A stretch of DNA of 64,000 bases, taken from NCBI GenBank assembly GCA_945868435.1, contig CAMBLG010000009.1, positions 1 to 64,000 of the forward strand. The letters are read 5' to 3'. The notes under the pieces are model-generated. The model was not told the DNA's origin, made no database searches, and saw only the letters and a list, made by a program, of their open reading frames with translations. The position numbers were made by a program, and so were the translations under genes. This document shows, piece by piece, positions 52,359 to 61,441 of this stretch. The DNA comes from an uncultured Lachnospiraceae bacterium. GTDB taxonomy: Bacteria > Bacillota > Clostridia > Lachnospirales > Lachnospiraceae. Each line of letters starts with the position of its first letter. Within the stretch, counting starts at the first letter, position 1.

Positions 52359-53288
52359 ATGGCAATTACTGCTGGAATGGTAAAAGAACTGCGCGAGATG
52401 ACCGGCGCAGGAATGATGGATTGTAAGAAGGCTCTGAATGAGACCAATGGTAACATGGAGGAGGCTGTTGAGTTCTTGAGAAAGAACGGTCAGGCTAAGG
52501 CTGAGAAGAAGGCAAACAGAATTGCTGCCGAGGGACTGTGTACAGTTGTTCTTAAGGATGACAAGACCGCTGCTGTCGTTGAAGTTAATTCAGAGACAGA
52601 TTTCGTTGCAAAGAATGATACATTCCGTGATTTTGTTACTGCTGTGGCAACACAGGCTGTGAATTCTGATGCGGCTGATTTGGATGCGTTTATGGCTGAG
52701 CCATGGGCTGCAGATACAAGCAAGACAGTAGCAGATGCACTGGTAGAGAAGGTTGCTGTAATCGGTGAGAACCTTAAGATTCGTCGTTTTGAGAAGGTTG
52801 TTGCTGAGAATGGATGTGTTGTATCCTATATCCATGGTGCAGGACGTATCGGTGTAATCGTTGAGGCTGAGACCGCTGTTGTCAATGATGCGGTAAAGGA
52901 AGCTATGACCAACATTGCAATGCAGATTGCTGCTTTGAATCCGAAGTATGTGAGCCGTGATGAAGTCAGCGCTGATTATATTGCACATGAGAAGGAAATT
53001 CTTCTCGCACAGATCATGAATGATCCGAAGGAATCCCAGAAGCCTGAGAAGGTAATCAATGGAATGATCGAGGGTCGTATCAGCAAGGAATTGAAGGATA
53101 TCTGTCTGGTAGATCAGGTATACGTTAAGGCTGAGGATGGCAAGCAGACTGTTGGCAAGTATCTTGAGCAGGTTTCCAAGGAGATTGGACAGAATGTTTC
53201 TGTCAAGAGATTTGTTCGTTTTGAGACCGGCGAGGGACTTGAGAAGAAGCAGGAAGATTTTGCGGCTGAGGTTGCTGCACAGCTCTAA
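52359..53288 (+). CDS. tsf: translation elongation factor Ts
   Basis: 309 residues. The N-terminal UBA-like part (VKELREMTGAGMMDCKKAL) and the core (EVNSETDFVAKNDTF, then YIHGAGRIGVIVE) define EF-Ts, which recycles EF-Tu-GDP. ATG 52359 follows TTGGAGG. It is cotranscribed with rpsB and closed by a strong terminator. Confidence 0.98.
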   Translation: MAITAGMVKELREMTGAGMMDCKKALNETNGNMEEAVEFLRKNGQAKAEKKANRIAAEGLCTVVLKDDKTAAVVEVNSETDFVAKNDTFRDFVTAVATQAVNSDAADLDAFMAEPWAADTSKTVADALVEKVAVIGENLKIRRFEKVVAENGCVVSYIHGAGRIGVIVEAETAVVNDAVKEAMTNIAMQIAALNPKYVSRDEVSADYIAHEKEILLAQIMNDPKESQKPEKVINGMIEGRISKELKDICLVDQVYVKAEDGKQTVGKYLEQVSKEIGQNVSVKRFVRFETGEGLEKKQEDFAAEVAAQL

Positions 53289-53310
53289 TCATTGTCTTGA
53301 AAAATTGGAG

Positions 53311-53341
53311 AGGACAGGAAGTGATTCCTGTCCTTTTTTTG
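53311..53341 (+). terminator. intrinsic terminator after tsf
   Basis: AGGACAGGAA (53311-53320) pairs perfectly with TTCCTGTCCT (53325-53334) around GTGA, followed by seven Ts. It closes the rpsB-tsf unit. Confidence 0.92.
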
Positions 53342-53351
53342 AAGACAATTC

Positions 53352-53379
53352 TTTACAAGTGCCGAAAATGTGATAGAAT
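53352..53379 (+). promoter_or_regulatory. sigma-A promoter of the NodB-like gene
   Basis: TTTACA (53352-53357), a 16-base spacer and TAGAAT (53374-53379) preceded by TGA. The ATG is 32 bases downstream. Confidence 0.65.
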
Positions 53380-53410
53380 AAAGGTAAGTTTGTGTGCTTG
53401 GAGGAACGGA

Positions 53411-54382
53411 ATGACTACAAATGATACAGTGACCTTGGAACAGCAGCGTCAGAGACGAAAGAGGGTCAACCGTATTAAGACGGGAATCATCCTGACAATC
53501 GTAATCTGGATGCTGGCGTCGCTGCTGGCAATTATTCTGTTATCGGTTCAGGTGGTTCGGCTGAACCATCGAATTGAACGCTTGGAGGCGGCTTTGAATG
53601 GTTCTGTATCGGCAGATGTCACATTCGTCGATACAGAGGATGCCGGAGACGTGTTGGAGACTGATACACAGGCTGCTTCCGGGACACAACTGGATTATGA
53701 TAAGATTGAGACCGGAATTGATACGCCGGATAATATGGCGGAACCGGGGGATATGCATCAGGTTTATCTGACTTTTAACGGGACTCCGAACGAAAACACG
53801 ATGGCGATTTTGGATGTGTTGAAGGAATATCAGGTTAAGGCCACATTTTTTGTAGACGGGAATGCATCAGAAGAGATGCGGGAGGTCTATAAAAGGATTG
53901 TTGAGGATGGGCATACGCTTGGTATGCACTCTTACTCCAATCAATTCAGCACCATCTATGCTTCCACGGATGCGTTCTATGAAGATTACAGTAAGATATC
54001 CGATTATCTTGAGCAGGTAACGGGAGAGAAAAGCCTGTATTACCGATTTCCCGGTGGAAGCAGCAATGAGATCAGCAATGTGAATATGGCTGAGTTCGTT
54101 CATATTTTGAATGAAAATCAGATTACATATTATGATTGGAATGTGTCGGCGGGGGATGCTGCGGCCGATTATTCCGTGGAGGATATTGTCTTAAATGTGA
54201 CAGAGGGAGTATCGAAGTATAAGACCTCTGTTGTGCTTTTGCACGACGGAGAGGATAAGTCAACAACGGTGGAGGCTCTTGGGCCGCTGATCGAAGCTCT
54301 GCTTGAGATGGATGCACAGATCCTGCCGATTGATGAAAATACAAAGGTTATTCAATACATCAAGGCAGAAAGTGTTGAATAA
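53411..54382 (+). CDS. membrane-anchored NodB-like protein with altered active site
   Basis: 323 residues: one membrane segment (about 24-46), a linker, and a polysaccharide-deacetylase (CE4) fold from about 115. The catalytic motif TFDDGP reads TFNGTP (121-126), so both aspartates, including the metal ligand, are gone. The HSxxH motif reads HSYSN (173-177), losing the second metal His. Later motifs (YRFPGG, YDWNVSAGD, LLHDG) remain. Deacetylation of peptidoglycan is therefore unlikely; it may bind glycans or regulate. GGAGGA precedes ATG 53411. The bactofilin gene follows after 21 bases. Confidence 0.85.
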   Translation: MTTNDTVTLEQQRQRRKRVNRIKTGIILTIVIWMLASLLAIILLSVQVVRLNHRIERLEAALNGSVSADVTFVDTEDAGDVLETDTQAASGTQLDYDKIETGIDTPDNMAEPGDMHQVYLTFNGTPNENTMAILDVLKEYQVKATFFVDGNASEEMREVYKRIVEDGHTLGMHSYSNQFSTIYASTDAFYEDYSKISDYLEQVTGEKSLYYRFPGGSSNEISNVNMAEFVHILNENQITYYDWNVSAGDAAADYSVEDIVLNVTEGVSKYKTSVVLLHDGEDKSTTVEALGPLIEALLEMDAQILPIDENTKVIQYIKAESVE

Positions 54383-54403
54383 GAATGATATGGAGGAAGT
54401 ACG

Positions 54404-55180
54404 ATGGGATTATTTAAAGATTTTAAAGAAGATTTCTCACAGGCAGTCAATGAGATGATGCCGGGCGCAGATGAACCACAACCAGCAGAGGAGAATACCG
54501 ATAGTCTGGTTGTTGATACGCTGGGAGAGGATGTTGATGTGAAGTCTGAATTGTCAAAGCTGGATGGTCTTCTGGAGAATGCAATGTCTCCGAGTGCAAG
54601 TACCCCAGCGCAGAATACATCCGAGATAAAGCCGATGAAATCAACAGTAGAGGAGAAGAGAACAATGAGTGATACAACAGCAGGGACAAAGCCATTAGTG
54701 GAAAATCATGCAGCAAATTCAGGAGCGGTTGTCGATGAGACAACGGTTATTACTGCAAGTACTATTTTGACAGGTGATATTGCAACAGAGGGGTCTTTCG
54801 ATATTCAGGGTACCATTAACGGTAATGTATCCTGCAATGGAAAGCTTTCTGTTACAGGAACAATCAATGGTAACAGCGCAGCTTCTGAATTCTTCGCAGA
54901 TGTGGCAAAGGTCGAGGGAGAAGTGGTAAGTAACGGTACTGTTAAGATTGGTGCAGGCTCTGTGATCATTGGTAATATTACCGCAGCTTCAGCTGTTATT
55001 GCCGGTGCGGTTAAGGGAGATATCGATGTACAGGGACCGGTTGTTGTAGATACATCTGCAGTGATCATGGGTAATATCAAGTCTCGTTCCGTACAGATCA
55101 ACAACGGAGCAGTAATCGAGGGATTCTGCTCACAGTGCTACGCTGACATTGACGTACAGGGTCTGTTTGACGGAAGATAA
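54404..55180 (+). CDS. bactofilin
   Basis: 258 residues: an N-terminal tail with an amphipathic start (MGLFKDFKEDFSQAVNEMM), a disordered Ser/Thr/Glu stretch (about 25-105) and a right-handed beta-helix (about 110-235) of short repeats such as GSFDIQGTINGNVSCNGKLS and SVTGTINGNS. Bactofilins polymerise without nucleotide at the membrane and steer wall enzymes; in Bacillus, BacE/BacF are needed for flagella. Here the neighbour is a NodB-like membrane protein, inserted with it between tsf and pyrH. Confidence 0.92.
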   Translation: MGLFKDFKEDFSQAVNEMMPGADEPQPAEENTDSLVVDTLGEDVDVKSELSKLDGLLENAMSPSASTPAQNTSEIKPMKSTVEEKRTMSDTTAGTKPLVENHAANSGAVVDETTVITASTILTGDIATEGSFDIQGTINGNVSCNGKLSVTGTINGNSAASEFFADVAKVEGEVVSNGTVKIGAGSVIIGNITAASAVIAGAVKGDIDVQGPVVVDTSAVIMGNIKSRSVQINNGAVIEGFCSQCYADIDVQGLFDGR

Positions 55181-55209
55181 TTCAATCATAGATGGAGAGG
55201 ATACTGGAT

Positions 55210-55908
55210 ATGAAGCGAATTTTGTTGAAACTGAGTGGTGAGGCACTGGCGGGAGACAAGCATCATGGTTTTGATGAGCCGACGGTGACAGAGGTCGCAA
55301 AGCAGGTAAAGCAGTTGGTGGATTCCGGAGTACAGGTTGGTATTGTGATTGGCGGTGGAAATTTCTGGCGCGGACGTACCAGTGAGACCATTGACCGTAC
55401 CAAGGCGGACCAGATTGGTATGCTGGCCACGGTGATGAACTGTATTTATGTGTCTGAGATATTCCGCTCAGTTGGCATGATGACAGCAGTGCTGACGCCT
55501 TTTGAGTGTGGTAATATGACCAAACTCTTTTCCAAAGATCGTGCGAACAAATATTTTCAGCATAATATGGTTGTTTTCTTCGCAGGAGGAACCGGTCATC
55601 CTTATTTCTCCACCGATACAGCTACAACACTTCGGGCTATCGAGATTGAGGCAGACGGAATCTATCTGGCGAAGGCCATCGACGGTGTGTATGACAGTGA
55701 TCCGAAGACCAATCCAAATGCGAAAAAGTACGATGAGGTTTCTATTCAGGAGGTTATTGACAAGAAGCTTGCAGTGGTAGATCTGACGGCTTCCGTCATG
55801 TGCATGGAGAATCAGATGCCGATGTATGTATTTGGCTTGAATGAAGAGAATAGCATTGTCAATGCGGTCAATGGAACGTTTAATGGGACGATGGTTACGG
55901 TTGACTAG
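55210..55908 (+). CDS. pyrH: UMP kinase
   Basis: 232 residues of the amino-acid-kinase fold: KRILLKLSGEALAG, VGIVIGGGNFWRGR, FFAGGTGHPYFSTDTA and GIYLAKAIDGVYDSDP. It phosphorylates UMP to UDP and is allosterically fed by GTP in most bacteria. ATG 55210 follows GGAGAGG; the ATG at 55192 is part of that site. It lies next to frr, as almost everywhere. Confidence 0.97.
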   Translation: MKRILLKLSGEALAGDKHHGFDEPTVTEVAKQVKQLVDSGVQVGIVIGGGNFWRGRTSETIDRTKADQIGMLATVMNCIYVSEIFRSVGMMTAVLTPFECGNMTKLFSKDRANKYFQHNMVVFFAGGTGHPYFSTDTATTLRAIEIEADGIYLAKAIDGVYDSDPKTNPNAKKYDEVSIQEVIDKKLAVVDLTASVMCMENQMPMYVFGLNEENSIVNAVNGTFNGTMVTVD

Positions 55909-55952
55909 AATATCATGTCCTAAGAGGGGGACATTTTACAGGAGGTTACTAT

Positions 55953-56507
55953 ATGGACGAGAGATTAGTTACATTTGAAGATAAAATGGGAAAGAGTCTT
56001 TCCAACCTGGAAGATGAATTTGCCGGCATTCGTGCAGGACGTGCCAATCCGCATGTGCTGGACAAATTGAGAGTGGATTATTACGGCACACCTTCTCCGA
56101 TTCAGAGCGTTGCCAATGTCAGCGTTCCGGAGCCGCGTATGATTCAGATTCAGCCTTGGGAGGCTTCTATGGTCAAGGAGATCGAGAAGGCAATCATGGC
56201 ATCGGATCTGGGAATTAATCCGACCAACGATGGAAAGCTGATTCGTCTGGTATTTCCGGAACTTACGGAGGAGAGACGTAAAGAGCTTGCAAAGGATATA
56301 AAGAAAAAGGGTGAGAATACGAAGGTGGCAGTTCGTAATATCCGTCGTGATGCCATGGATCATTTTAAGAAGATCGGTAAGGAAGAGGACATCTCAGAGG
56401 ATCAGATCAAAGATCTGGAGGATGGAATTCAGAAGCTGACCGATCAGTATGTGGCTAAGATCGATAAGGCTGTGGAAGTAAAGTCACAGGAGATTCTTAC
56501 AGTATAA
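55953..56507 (+). CDS. frr: ribosome recycling factor
   Basis: 184 residues: a three-helix bundle with a small beta domain, seen in EFAGIRAGRANPHVLDKLRV, the VPEPRMIQIQPWE region and RVFPELTEERRKEL-like LVFPELTEERRKELAKDIKK. With EF-G it splits the post-termination ribosome. AGGAGG lies 8 bases before the ATG. A small hairpin (55915-55934) between pyrH and frr may modulate read-through. Confidence 0.97.
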   Translation: MDERLVTFEDKMGKSLSNLEDEFAGIRAGRANPHVLDKLRVDYYGTPSPIQSVANVSVPEPRMIQIQPWEASMVKEIEKAIMASDLGINPTNDGKLIRLVFPELTEERRKELAKDIKKKGENTKVAVRNIRRDAMDHFKKIGKEEDISEDQIKDLEDGIQKLTDQYVAKIDKAVEVKSQEILTV

Positions 56508-56519
56508 TACGACTGATTG

Positions 56520-56551
56520 AGGGGGCATTGCCGCAGGCAGATGTCCCTTTT
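56520..56551 (+). terminator. weak intrinsic terminator after frr
   Basis: GGGGCAT and ATGTCCC pair around an inner TGCC/GGCA stem with loop GCA, and CTTTTC follows. The short T-run suggests partial termination, with some read-through to uppS. No clear promoter is seen before uppS. Confidence 0.55.
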
Positions 56552-56598
56552 CACATTGAGGGAACTTGTCTGCCAGAATATGGAATACGAGGTGTACA

Positions 56599-57360
56599 AT
56601 GAATATACCAGAGCATGTTGCGATTATATTAGACGGAAACGGAAGATGGGCCAAGAGCAAGGGAATGCCGCGCAATTACGGACATACCATGGGTGCAAGG
56701 AATGTAGAAACCGTATGTCAGGCAGCGGAAGAGCTTGGTATCAAGTACCTGACACTGTATGCGTTTTCCACAGAGAACTGGAATCGGCCGCAGGCAGAGG
56801 TGGATGCGCTCATGAAGCTTTTGGAGAGCTATTTGAAAAACTGTGTTAAAACAGCGGATAAGAACCATATGCGCGTCCGGGTTATTGGCGAAATCAGCAG
56901 ATTATCGGAGACGTTTCAGGAGAAAATAAGGCAGTTGGAGGAGTCATCCGCGAAAAATACGGGATTGAATCTGACTATTGCCATCAATTACGGCAGCCGG
57001 GATGAGATGCTTCGGGCCATGAAGCATATGTTTGCGGATTGTGCGTCCGGCAAACTGAATGCGCAGGCAATTGATGAGGCCTGTTTTTCTTCTTATCTGG
57101 ATACCAGAGATATTCCGGATCCGGACCTCTTGATTCGGACCAGCGGGGAACAGCGCTTGTCCAACTATCTGCTCTGGCAGCTTGCTTACAGTGAATTCTA
57201 TTTTACGGATGTTCCGTGGCCGGATTTTCACAAGAAGGAGCTTGAAGAGGCAATTGCGGCATATAATAAGAGAGAACGCAGATTTGGTGGAATCGTAACA
57301 ACCCCGGAGGAAGAGGCGTTTGCCTCACAGGACAGAGAATCGGAGGTGTCACATGTTTAA
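56599..57360 (+). CDS. uppS: isoprenyl (undecaprenyl) diphosphate synthase
   Basis: 253 residues. The catalytic Asp is D12 in IILDGNGRWAKSKG; further signatures are NYGHTMGARNVE, YAFSTENWNRP and DLLIRTSGEQRLSNYLLWQL. It makes the C55 lipid carrier for wall synthesis. ATG 56599 follows CGAGGTG and fits the family start; an upstream in-frame GTG/ATG run from 56566 is rejected. It overlaps cdsA by 8 bases. Confidence 0.96.
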   Translation: MNIPEHVAIILDGNGRWAKSKGMPRNYGHTMGARNVETVCQAAEELGIKYLTLYAFSTENWNRPQAEVDALMKLLESYLKNCVKTADKNHMRVRVIGEISRLSETFQEKIRQLEESSAKNTGLNLTIAINYGSRDEMLRAMKHMFADCASGKLNAQAIDEACFSSYLDTRDIPDPDLLIRTSGEQRLSNYLLWQLAYSEFYFTDVPWPDFHKKELEEAIAAYNKRERRFGGIVTTPEEEAFASQDRESEVSHV

Positions 57361-58150
57361 GACGAGGTTATTAAGCGGAATCGTGCTGGTGATTCTTGCG
57401 ATTGCGTTGATCCTTGCAGGTGGTGATGTGCTGCTTTTTGCAACACTTGTGATTTCCTGCATCGGGATGTATGAGCTTTACCGTGTGTTTGGCGTGGAGA
57501 AGAGTGTGCTGGGAGGCATAGGATATCTTGCGGCAATCGTGTACTACTGTAATTTGAAGTGGGACTTTATTCCGGAGATACTGATGCTCCTTATGATTTT
57601 CATGATTGCATTGATGTTTGTGTTTGTGTTCGCATACCCAAAGTATCACAGCAGACAGGTCATGGCGGTATTCTTTGGCATGTTTTACGTGGCAGTCATG
57701 CTGTCTTATGTGTACCGTCTGCGCCTTCTGGATCGTGGATTGTACCTGGCTTTCCTTGTGTTTTTGTGCTCATGGGGATGCGATACCTGCGCATACTGTG
57801 TGGGAAAACTCATCGGAAAGCATAAGATGTCGCCAAAGCTCAGCCCGAAAAAGTCGGTGGAGGGCGCAGTGGGAGGTGTCGTTGGTGCAGCGCTGTTAAC
57901 GGCGTTGTATGCATACATTTTCCGGACACAGATGTCTTTGGGGACTGTACAGATCTGGATACTCGCAGGAATTGCGGCTGTGGCAGCACTGATTTCCATG
58001 GTGGGAGATCTGACGGCCTCGGCTATCAAACGGAATTATGACATCAAGGATTATGGACATCTGATTCCGGGACATGGAGGAATTCTGGACCGTTTTGACA
58101 GTATGATCATTACGGCTCCGATTTTATTTTACCTGGCATGTTATATTTGA
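57353..58150 (+). CDS. cdsA: phosphatidate cytidylyltransferase
   Basis: 265 residues, about seven to eight membrane segments, with the CTP-transferase signature SAIKRNYDIKDYGHLIPGHG followed by GILDRFDSM near the C-terminus. It makes CDP-diacylglycerol for phospholipid synthesis. ATG 57353 follows CGGAGGTG and overlaps uppS; an upstream in-frame start is rejected. dxr follows after 9 bases. Confidence 0.95.
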   Translation: MFKTRLLSGIVLVILAIALILAGGDVLLFATLVISCIGMYELYRVFGVEKSVLGGIGYLAAIVYYCNLKWDFIPEILMLLMIFMIALMFVFVFAYPKYHSRQVMAVFFGMFYVAVMLSYVYRLRLLDRGLYLAFLVFLCSWGCDTCAYCVGKLIGKHKMSPKLSPKKSVEGAVGGVVGAALLTALYAYIFRTQMSLGTVQIWILAGIAAVAALISMVGDLTASAIKRNYDIKDYGHLIPGHGGILDRFDSMIITAPILFYLACYI

Positions 58151-58159
58151 GGATAAGAG

Positions 58160-59311
58160 ATGAAGGATAGAAAAAAGATTGCAATCCTGGGATCCACCGG
58201 TTCCATCGGAACCCAGACCCTTGCGGTGGCGGAAGAGCAGGGAGATATTGACGTAATCGCACTGGCTTGCGGCGGTAACATTAAGCTTCTGGAAGAACAG
58301 ATGCGCGCATTTTCCCCTAAGCTTGTAAGTGTGTGGAATGAGGAGGATGCAAAGGAGCTTCGGCTTCGCACGGCAGACCTGAATATTCCGATTCGAACCG
58401 GAATGGACGGACTCATCGAAGTTGCGACCCTGGAGGAGTCGGAGATTCTTGTGACTGCAATTGTTGGGATGCTTGGAATCCGCCCGACGATTGCAGCCAT
58501 CGAGGCGGGGAAGACGATTGCGTTGGCCAACAAGGAAACACTGGTGACTGCGGGACACATCATTATTCCGCTGGCGAGAGAGCATCAGGTATCCATTCTT
58601 CCGGTGGACAGTGAACATAGTGCGATTTTTCAATCGCTGCAGGGAAACGAAGGCAATCGGATCCATAAGATTCTTCTCACAGCCTCCGGCGGTCCGTTTC
58701 GCGGGAAAAAGCGTGATGAGTTAAAACAGATTCAGGTGGAGGATGCATTGAAGCATCCCAACTGGAGCATGGGAAGAAAGATCACCATTGACTCCTCTAC
58801 GCTGGTCAATAAGGGACTGGAAGTGATGGAAGCCAAATGGCTCTTTGGTGTGGAATTGGACCAGATCGAAGTCGTGGTACATCCCCAGAGTGTGGTTCAC
58901 TCTGCCGTGGAGTATGAGGATGGCGCGGTAATTGCGCAGCTTGGAACGCCGGATATGCGGCTTCCAATCCAATATGCGCTATATTATCCGAGTCGCCGTC
59001 CCTTGTCCGGAAAGCGGCTGGATTTGTTTGCACTGCAGGATCTGACCTTTGAGCGGCCGGATACGGAGACCTTCCGCGGGCTGGCGCTGGCCTACGAGGC
59101 AATGAAGAGGGGAGGCAGTGTGCCTACGGCGTACAATGCGGCCAATGAAAAGGCGGTTGCGCTGTTTTTGAATCGAAAAATCAAGTATCTGGAGATTACA
59201 GATATCATTCAGGCTACAATGGAGTATTGTAACTTTTACGAACATCCAAATGTGGAAGAAATATTAGCGACAGAGCAGGAGGCCTATGAGTTCATAGGTA
59301 GCAGGTGGTAA
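58160..59311 (+). CDS. dxr: 1-deoxy-D-xylulose 5-phosphate reductoisomerase
   Basis: 383 residues: the NADPH site GSTGSIGTQTL near the N-terminus, the catalytic loop LLTASGGPFR, then HPNWSMGRKITIDSSTLVNK and LEVMEAKWLF. It is the first committed step of the MEP isoprenoid route, feeding ispG (in this window) and uppS. GAGGATAAGAG precedes the ATG. It is in the same block as in Bacillus. Confidence 0.97.
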   Translation: MKDRKKIAILGSTGSIGTQTLAVAEEQGDIDVIALACGGNIKLLEEQMRAFSPKLVSVWNEEDAKELRLRTADLNIPIRTGMDGLIEVATLEESEILVTAIVGMLGIRPTIAAIEAGKTIALANKETLVTAGHIIIPLAREHQVSILPVDSEHSAIFQSLQGNEGNRIHKILLTASGGPFRGKKRDELKQIQVEDALKHPNWSMGRKITIDSSTLVNKGLEVMEAKWLFGVELDQIEVVVHPQSVVHSAVEYEDGAVIAQLGTPDMRLPIQYALYYPSRRPLSGKRLDLFALQDLTFERPDTETFRGLALAYEAMKRGGSVPTAYNAANEKAVALFLNRKIKYLEITDIIQATMEYCNFYEHPNVEEILATEQEAYEFIGSRW

Positions 59312-59312
59312 G

Positions 59313-60347
59313 TTGAGTATCATAATTGCATTAATTGTATTTAGCATTATCGTTATTTTTCACGAGCTGGGGCATTTCTGGCTCGCAAAGGCCAATGGAA
59401 TCAAGGTGAATGAGTTCTCTCTGGGACTTGGACCGACTATTTGGGGAATCCAGAAGGGAGAGACCAAGTATTCCATCAAGCTTTTGCCTTTTGGCGGAGC
59501 CTGCATGATGGAGGGGGAGGATGAGGAATCCTCTGATGAGCGGGCATTTGGGGCCAAATCCGTATGGGCCAGAATGAGCGTCGTGTTTGCAGGTCCGTTC
59601 TTTAACTTTATCATGGCCTTTGTGTTTGCGTTTGTGCTCATGTGCTGCATTGGCTACGACAAGCCGGAGATCACGGATGTCCTGCCGAATTATGCGGCAG
59701 AGGAAGCCGGTATGCAGGCGGGGGACACCATAGTCAAGATCAATCACATGTCCATTCACTTTTACCGGGAGATCAGTGCGTATTCGACTTTTCATCCGGG
59801 AGAGACCGTAGAGATTACTTATCTGCGGGACGGAGAGGAATATACCACAACGCTGGTTCCGAAATATGATGAGGAAAGCGGGCGTTATCTGTATGGATTT
59901 ACCTATATGTCACAGCGTGTGAAGGGCAATGTGCTGACCAATCTGAAGAACAGCTTTTATGAAGTAAGGTATTGGATCTACACGACTCTGCAAAGTCTTC
60001 GGATGCTTGTAACAGGTCAGCTTTCGGTCAATGAGTTGAGCGGCCCGGTGGGCATTGTCAAAAATATGGGAGATACGTATACACAGGCGGTGGAGAGCGA
60101 AGGATATTACACGGCATTCTTAAATATATTAAACTGGGTAATCCTGTTGTCCGCCAACCTCGGAGTTATGAATCTTTTGCCGCTTCCGGCACTGGACGGA
60201 GGCCGTCTGGTATTTTTGATCGTGGAGGCAATCCGCCGGAAGAAAATTGACCCGAACAAAGAGGGATTTGTGCATCTGATTGGAATTGCACTTTTGTTCC
60301 TCCTCATGTTCGTGGTAATGTTCAACGATATTAGAAAATTATTTTAA
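59313..60347 (+). CDS. rseP: site-2 protease RseP (RasP)
   Basis: 344-residue membrane metalloprotease: HELGH (17-21) in the first membrane segment, a PDZ domain (about 118-190, with VLPNYAAEEAGMQAGDTIVK), and the LDG motif in MNLLPLPALDGGRLVF. It cleaves membrane anti-sigma factors and signal-peptide remnants; the anti-sigma protein at 3404 could be a target, which is inference. The start is TTG 59313 after GCAGGTGG, 1 base after dxr. Confidence 0.95.
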   Translation: MSIIIALIVFSIIVIFHELGHFWLAKANGIKVNEFSLGLGPTIWGIQKGETKYSIKLLPFGGACMMEGEDEESSDERAFGAKSVWARMSVVFAGPFFNFIMAFVFAFVLMCCIGYDKPEITDVLPNYAAEEAGMQAGDTIVKINHMSIHFYREISAYSTFHPGETVEITYLRDGEEYTTTLVPKYDEESGRYLYGFTYMSQRVKGNVLTNLKNSFYEVRYWIYTTLQSLRMLVTGQLSVNELSGPVGIVKNMGDTYTQAVESEGYYTAFLNILNWVILLSANLGVMNLLPLPALDGGRLVFLIVEAIRRKKIDPNKEGFVHLIGIALLFLLMFVVMFNDIRKLF

Positions 60348-60382
60348 GTCTACATTTGAAATGATGAAATGAGGATGACACA

Positions 60383-61438
60383 ATGGAAAGACATGCGACG
60401 AGAGAAGTGAGGATTGGAAAACGGGTGATCGGTGGGACGAATCCCATTGCAATACAGTCTATGACCAATACGCGAACCGAGGATGTAAACGCTACGGTTG
60501 CGCAGATTCGTAAGCTTACCCAGGCAGGCTGCGAGATTATCCGCTGCGCAGTTCCGACGATGGAGGCCGCAGAAGCTCTGGCTGAAATTAAGAAACAGAT
60601 CGAGATTCCTCTGGTGGCAGATATCCACTTTGACTACAAGCTTGCCATTGCGGCAATGGAGTATGGGGCAGACAAGATTCGTATCAACCCGGGAAATATA
60701 GGCAGTGCGGACCGCGTGAGGGCGGTCGTGGACGTGGCAAAAGAGCGGAACATTCCGATTCGTGTCGGTGTCAACAGCGGTTCCCTGGAAAAGGAACTGG
60801 TGGAAAAGTATCACGGCGTCACAGCAGAGGGAATTGTGGAGAGCGCGCTGGACAAAGTGAAGCTCATTGAGGATATGGGATATGACAATCTGGTTATCAG
60901 CATCAAATCCTCGGATGTCATGATGTGTGTTCGGGCGCATGAACTGATTGCGGATCAGACAGATCATCCTCTGCATGTGGGCATTACCGAGGCCGGAACG
61001 CTGATCAGTGGAAATATTAAGTCCTCCATCGGTCTGGGACTGATTTTGAATCAGGGAATCGGCGATACGATACGCGTGTCTCTGACCGGAGATCCATTGG
61101 AAGAGATTAAGTCTGCCAAGTTGATCCTAAAGACGCTGGGACTTCGAAAAGGCGGCATAGAGGTGGTGTCATGCCCGACCTGTGGCCGGACGAAGATTGA
61201 TCTGATCGGACTGGCCAATCAGGTGGAGACTATGGCAGCGGAATTCCCGCTGGATATTAAGCTTGCAGTGATGGGCTGCGTTGTGAACGGACCGGGAGAG
61301 GCAAAAGAAGCAGATCTCGGCGTCGCCGGAGGAATCGGCGAGGGCCTTATTATCAAGCATGGAGAAGTGTACAAAAAAGTACCGGAGAGCGAACTTCTTT
61401 CCGCACTGCGGTATGAACTTGAACATTGGGGTGAATAG
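60383..61438 (+). CDS. ispG: (E)-4-hydroxy-3-methylbut-2-enyl-diphosphate synthase
   Basis: 351 residues: a TIM-barrel start (IGGTNPIAIQSMTNT, PLVADIHFDYKLAI, RINPGNIG) and a C-terminal [4Fe-4S] domain with Cys in SCPTCGRTKID and GCVVNGPGEA. It catalyses the penultimate MEP-pathway step. In Bacillus proS sits here between rseP and polC; ispG replaces it and joins dxr in one unit. Its start lies 35 bases after rseP. Confidence 0.97.
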   Translation: MERHATREVRIGKRVIGGTNPIAIQSMTNTRTEDVNATVAQIRKLTQAGCEIIRCAVPTMEAAEALAEIKKQIEIPLVADIHFDYKLAIAAMEYGADKIRINPGNIGSADRVRAVVDVAKERNIPIRVGVNSGSLEKELVEKYHGVTAEGIVESALDKVKLIEDMGYDNLVISIKSSDVMMCVRAHELIADQTDHPLHVGITEAGTLISGNIKSSIGLGLILNQGIGDTIRVSLTGDPLEEIKSAKLILKTLGLRKGGIEVVSCPTCGRTKIDLIGLANQVETMAAEFPLDIKLAVMGCVVNGPGEAKEADLGVAGGIGEGLIIKHGEVYKKVPESELLSALRYELEHWGE

Positions 61439-61441
61439 ATC

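Noticed and set aside
55915-55937. Small hairpin ATGTCC/GGACAT with TTTT between pyrH and frr
   Set aside because: Only six pairs; the two genes are normally cotranscribed. At best a minor attenuator.
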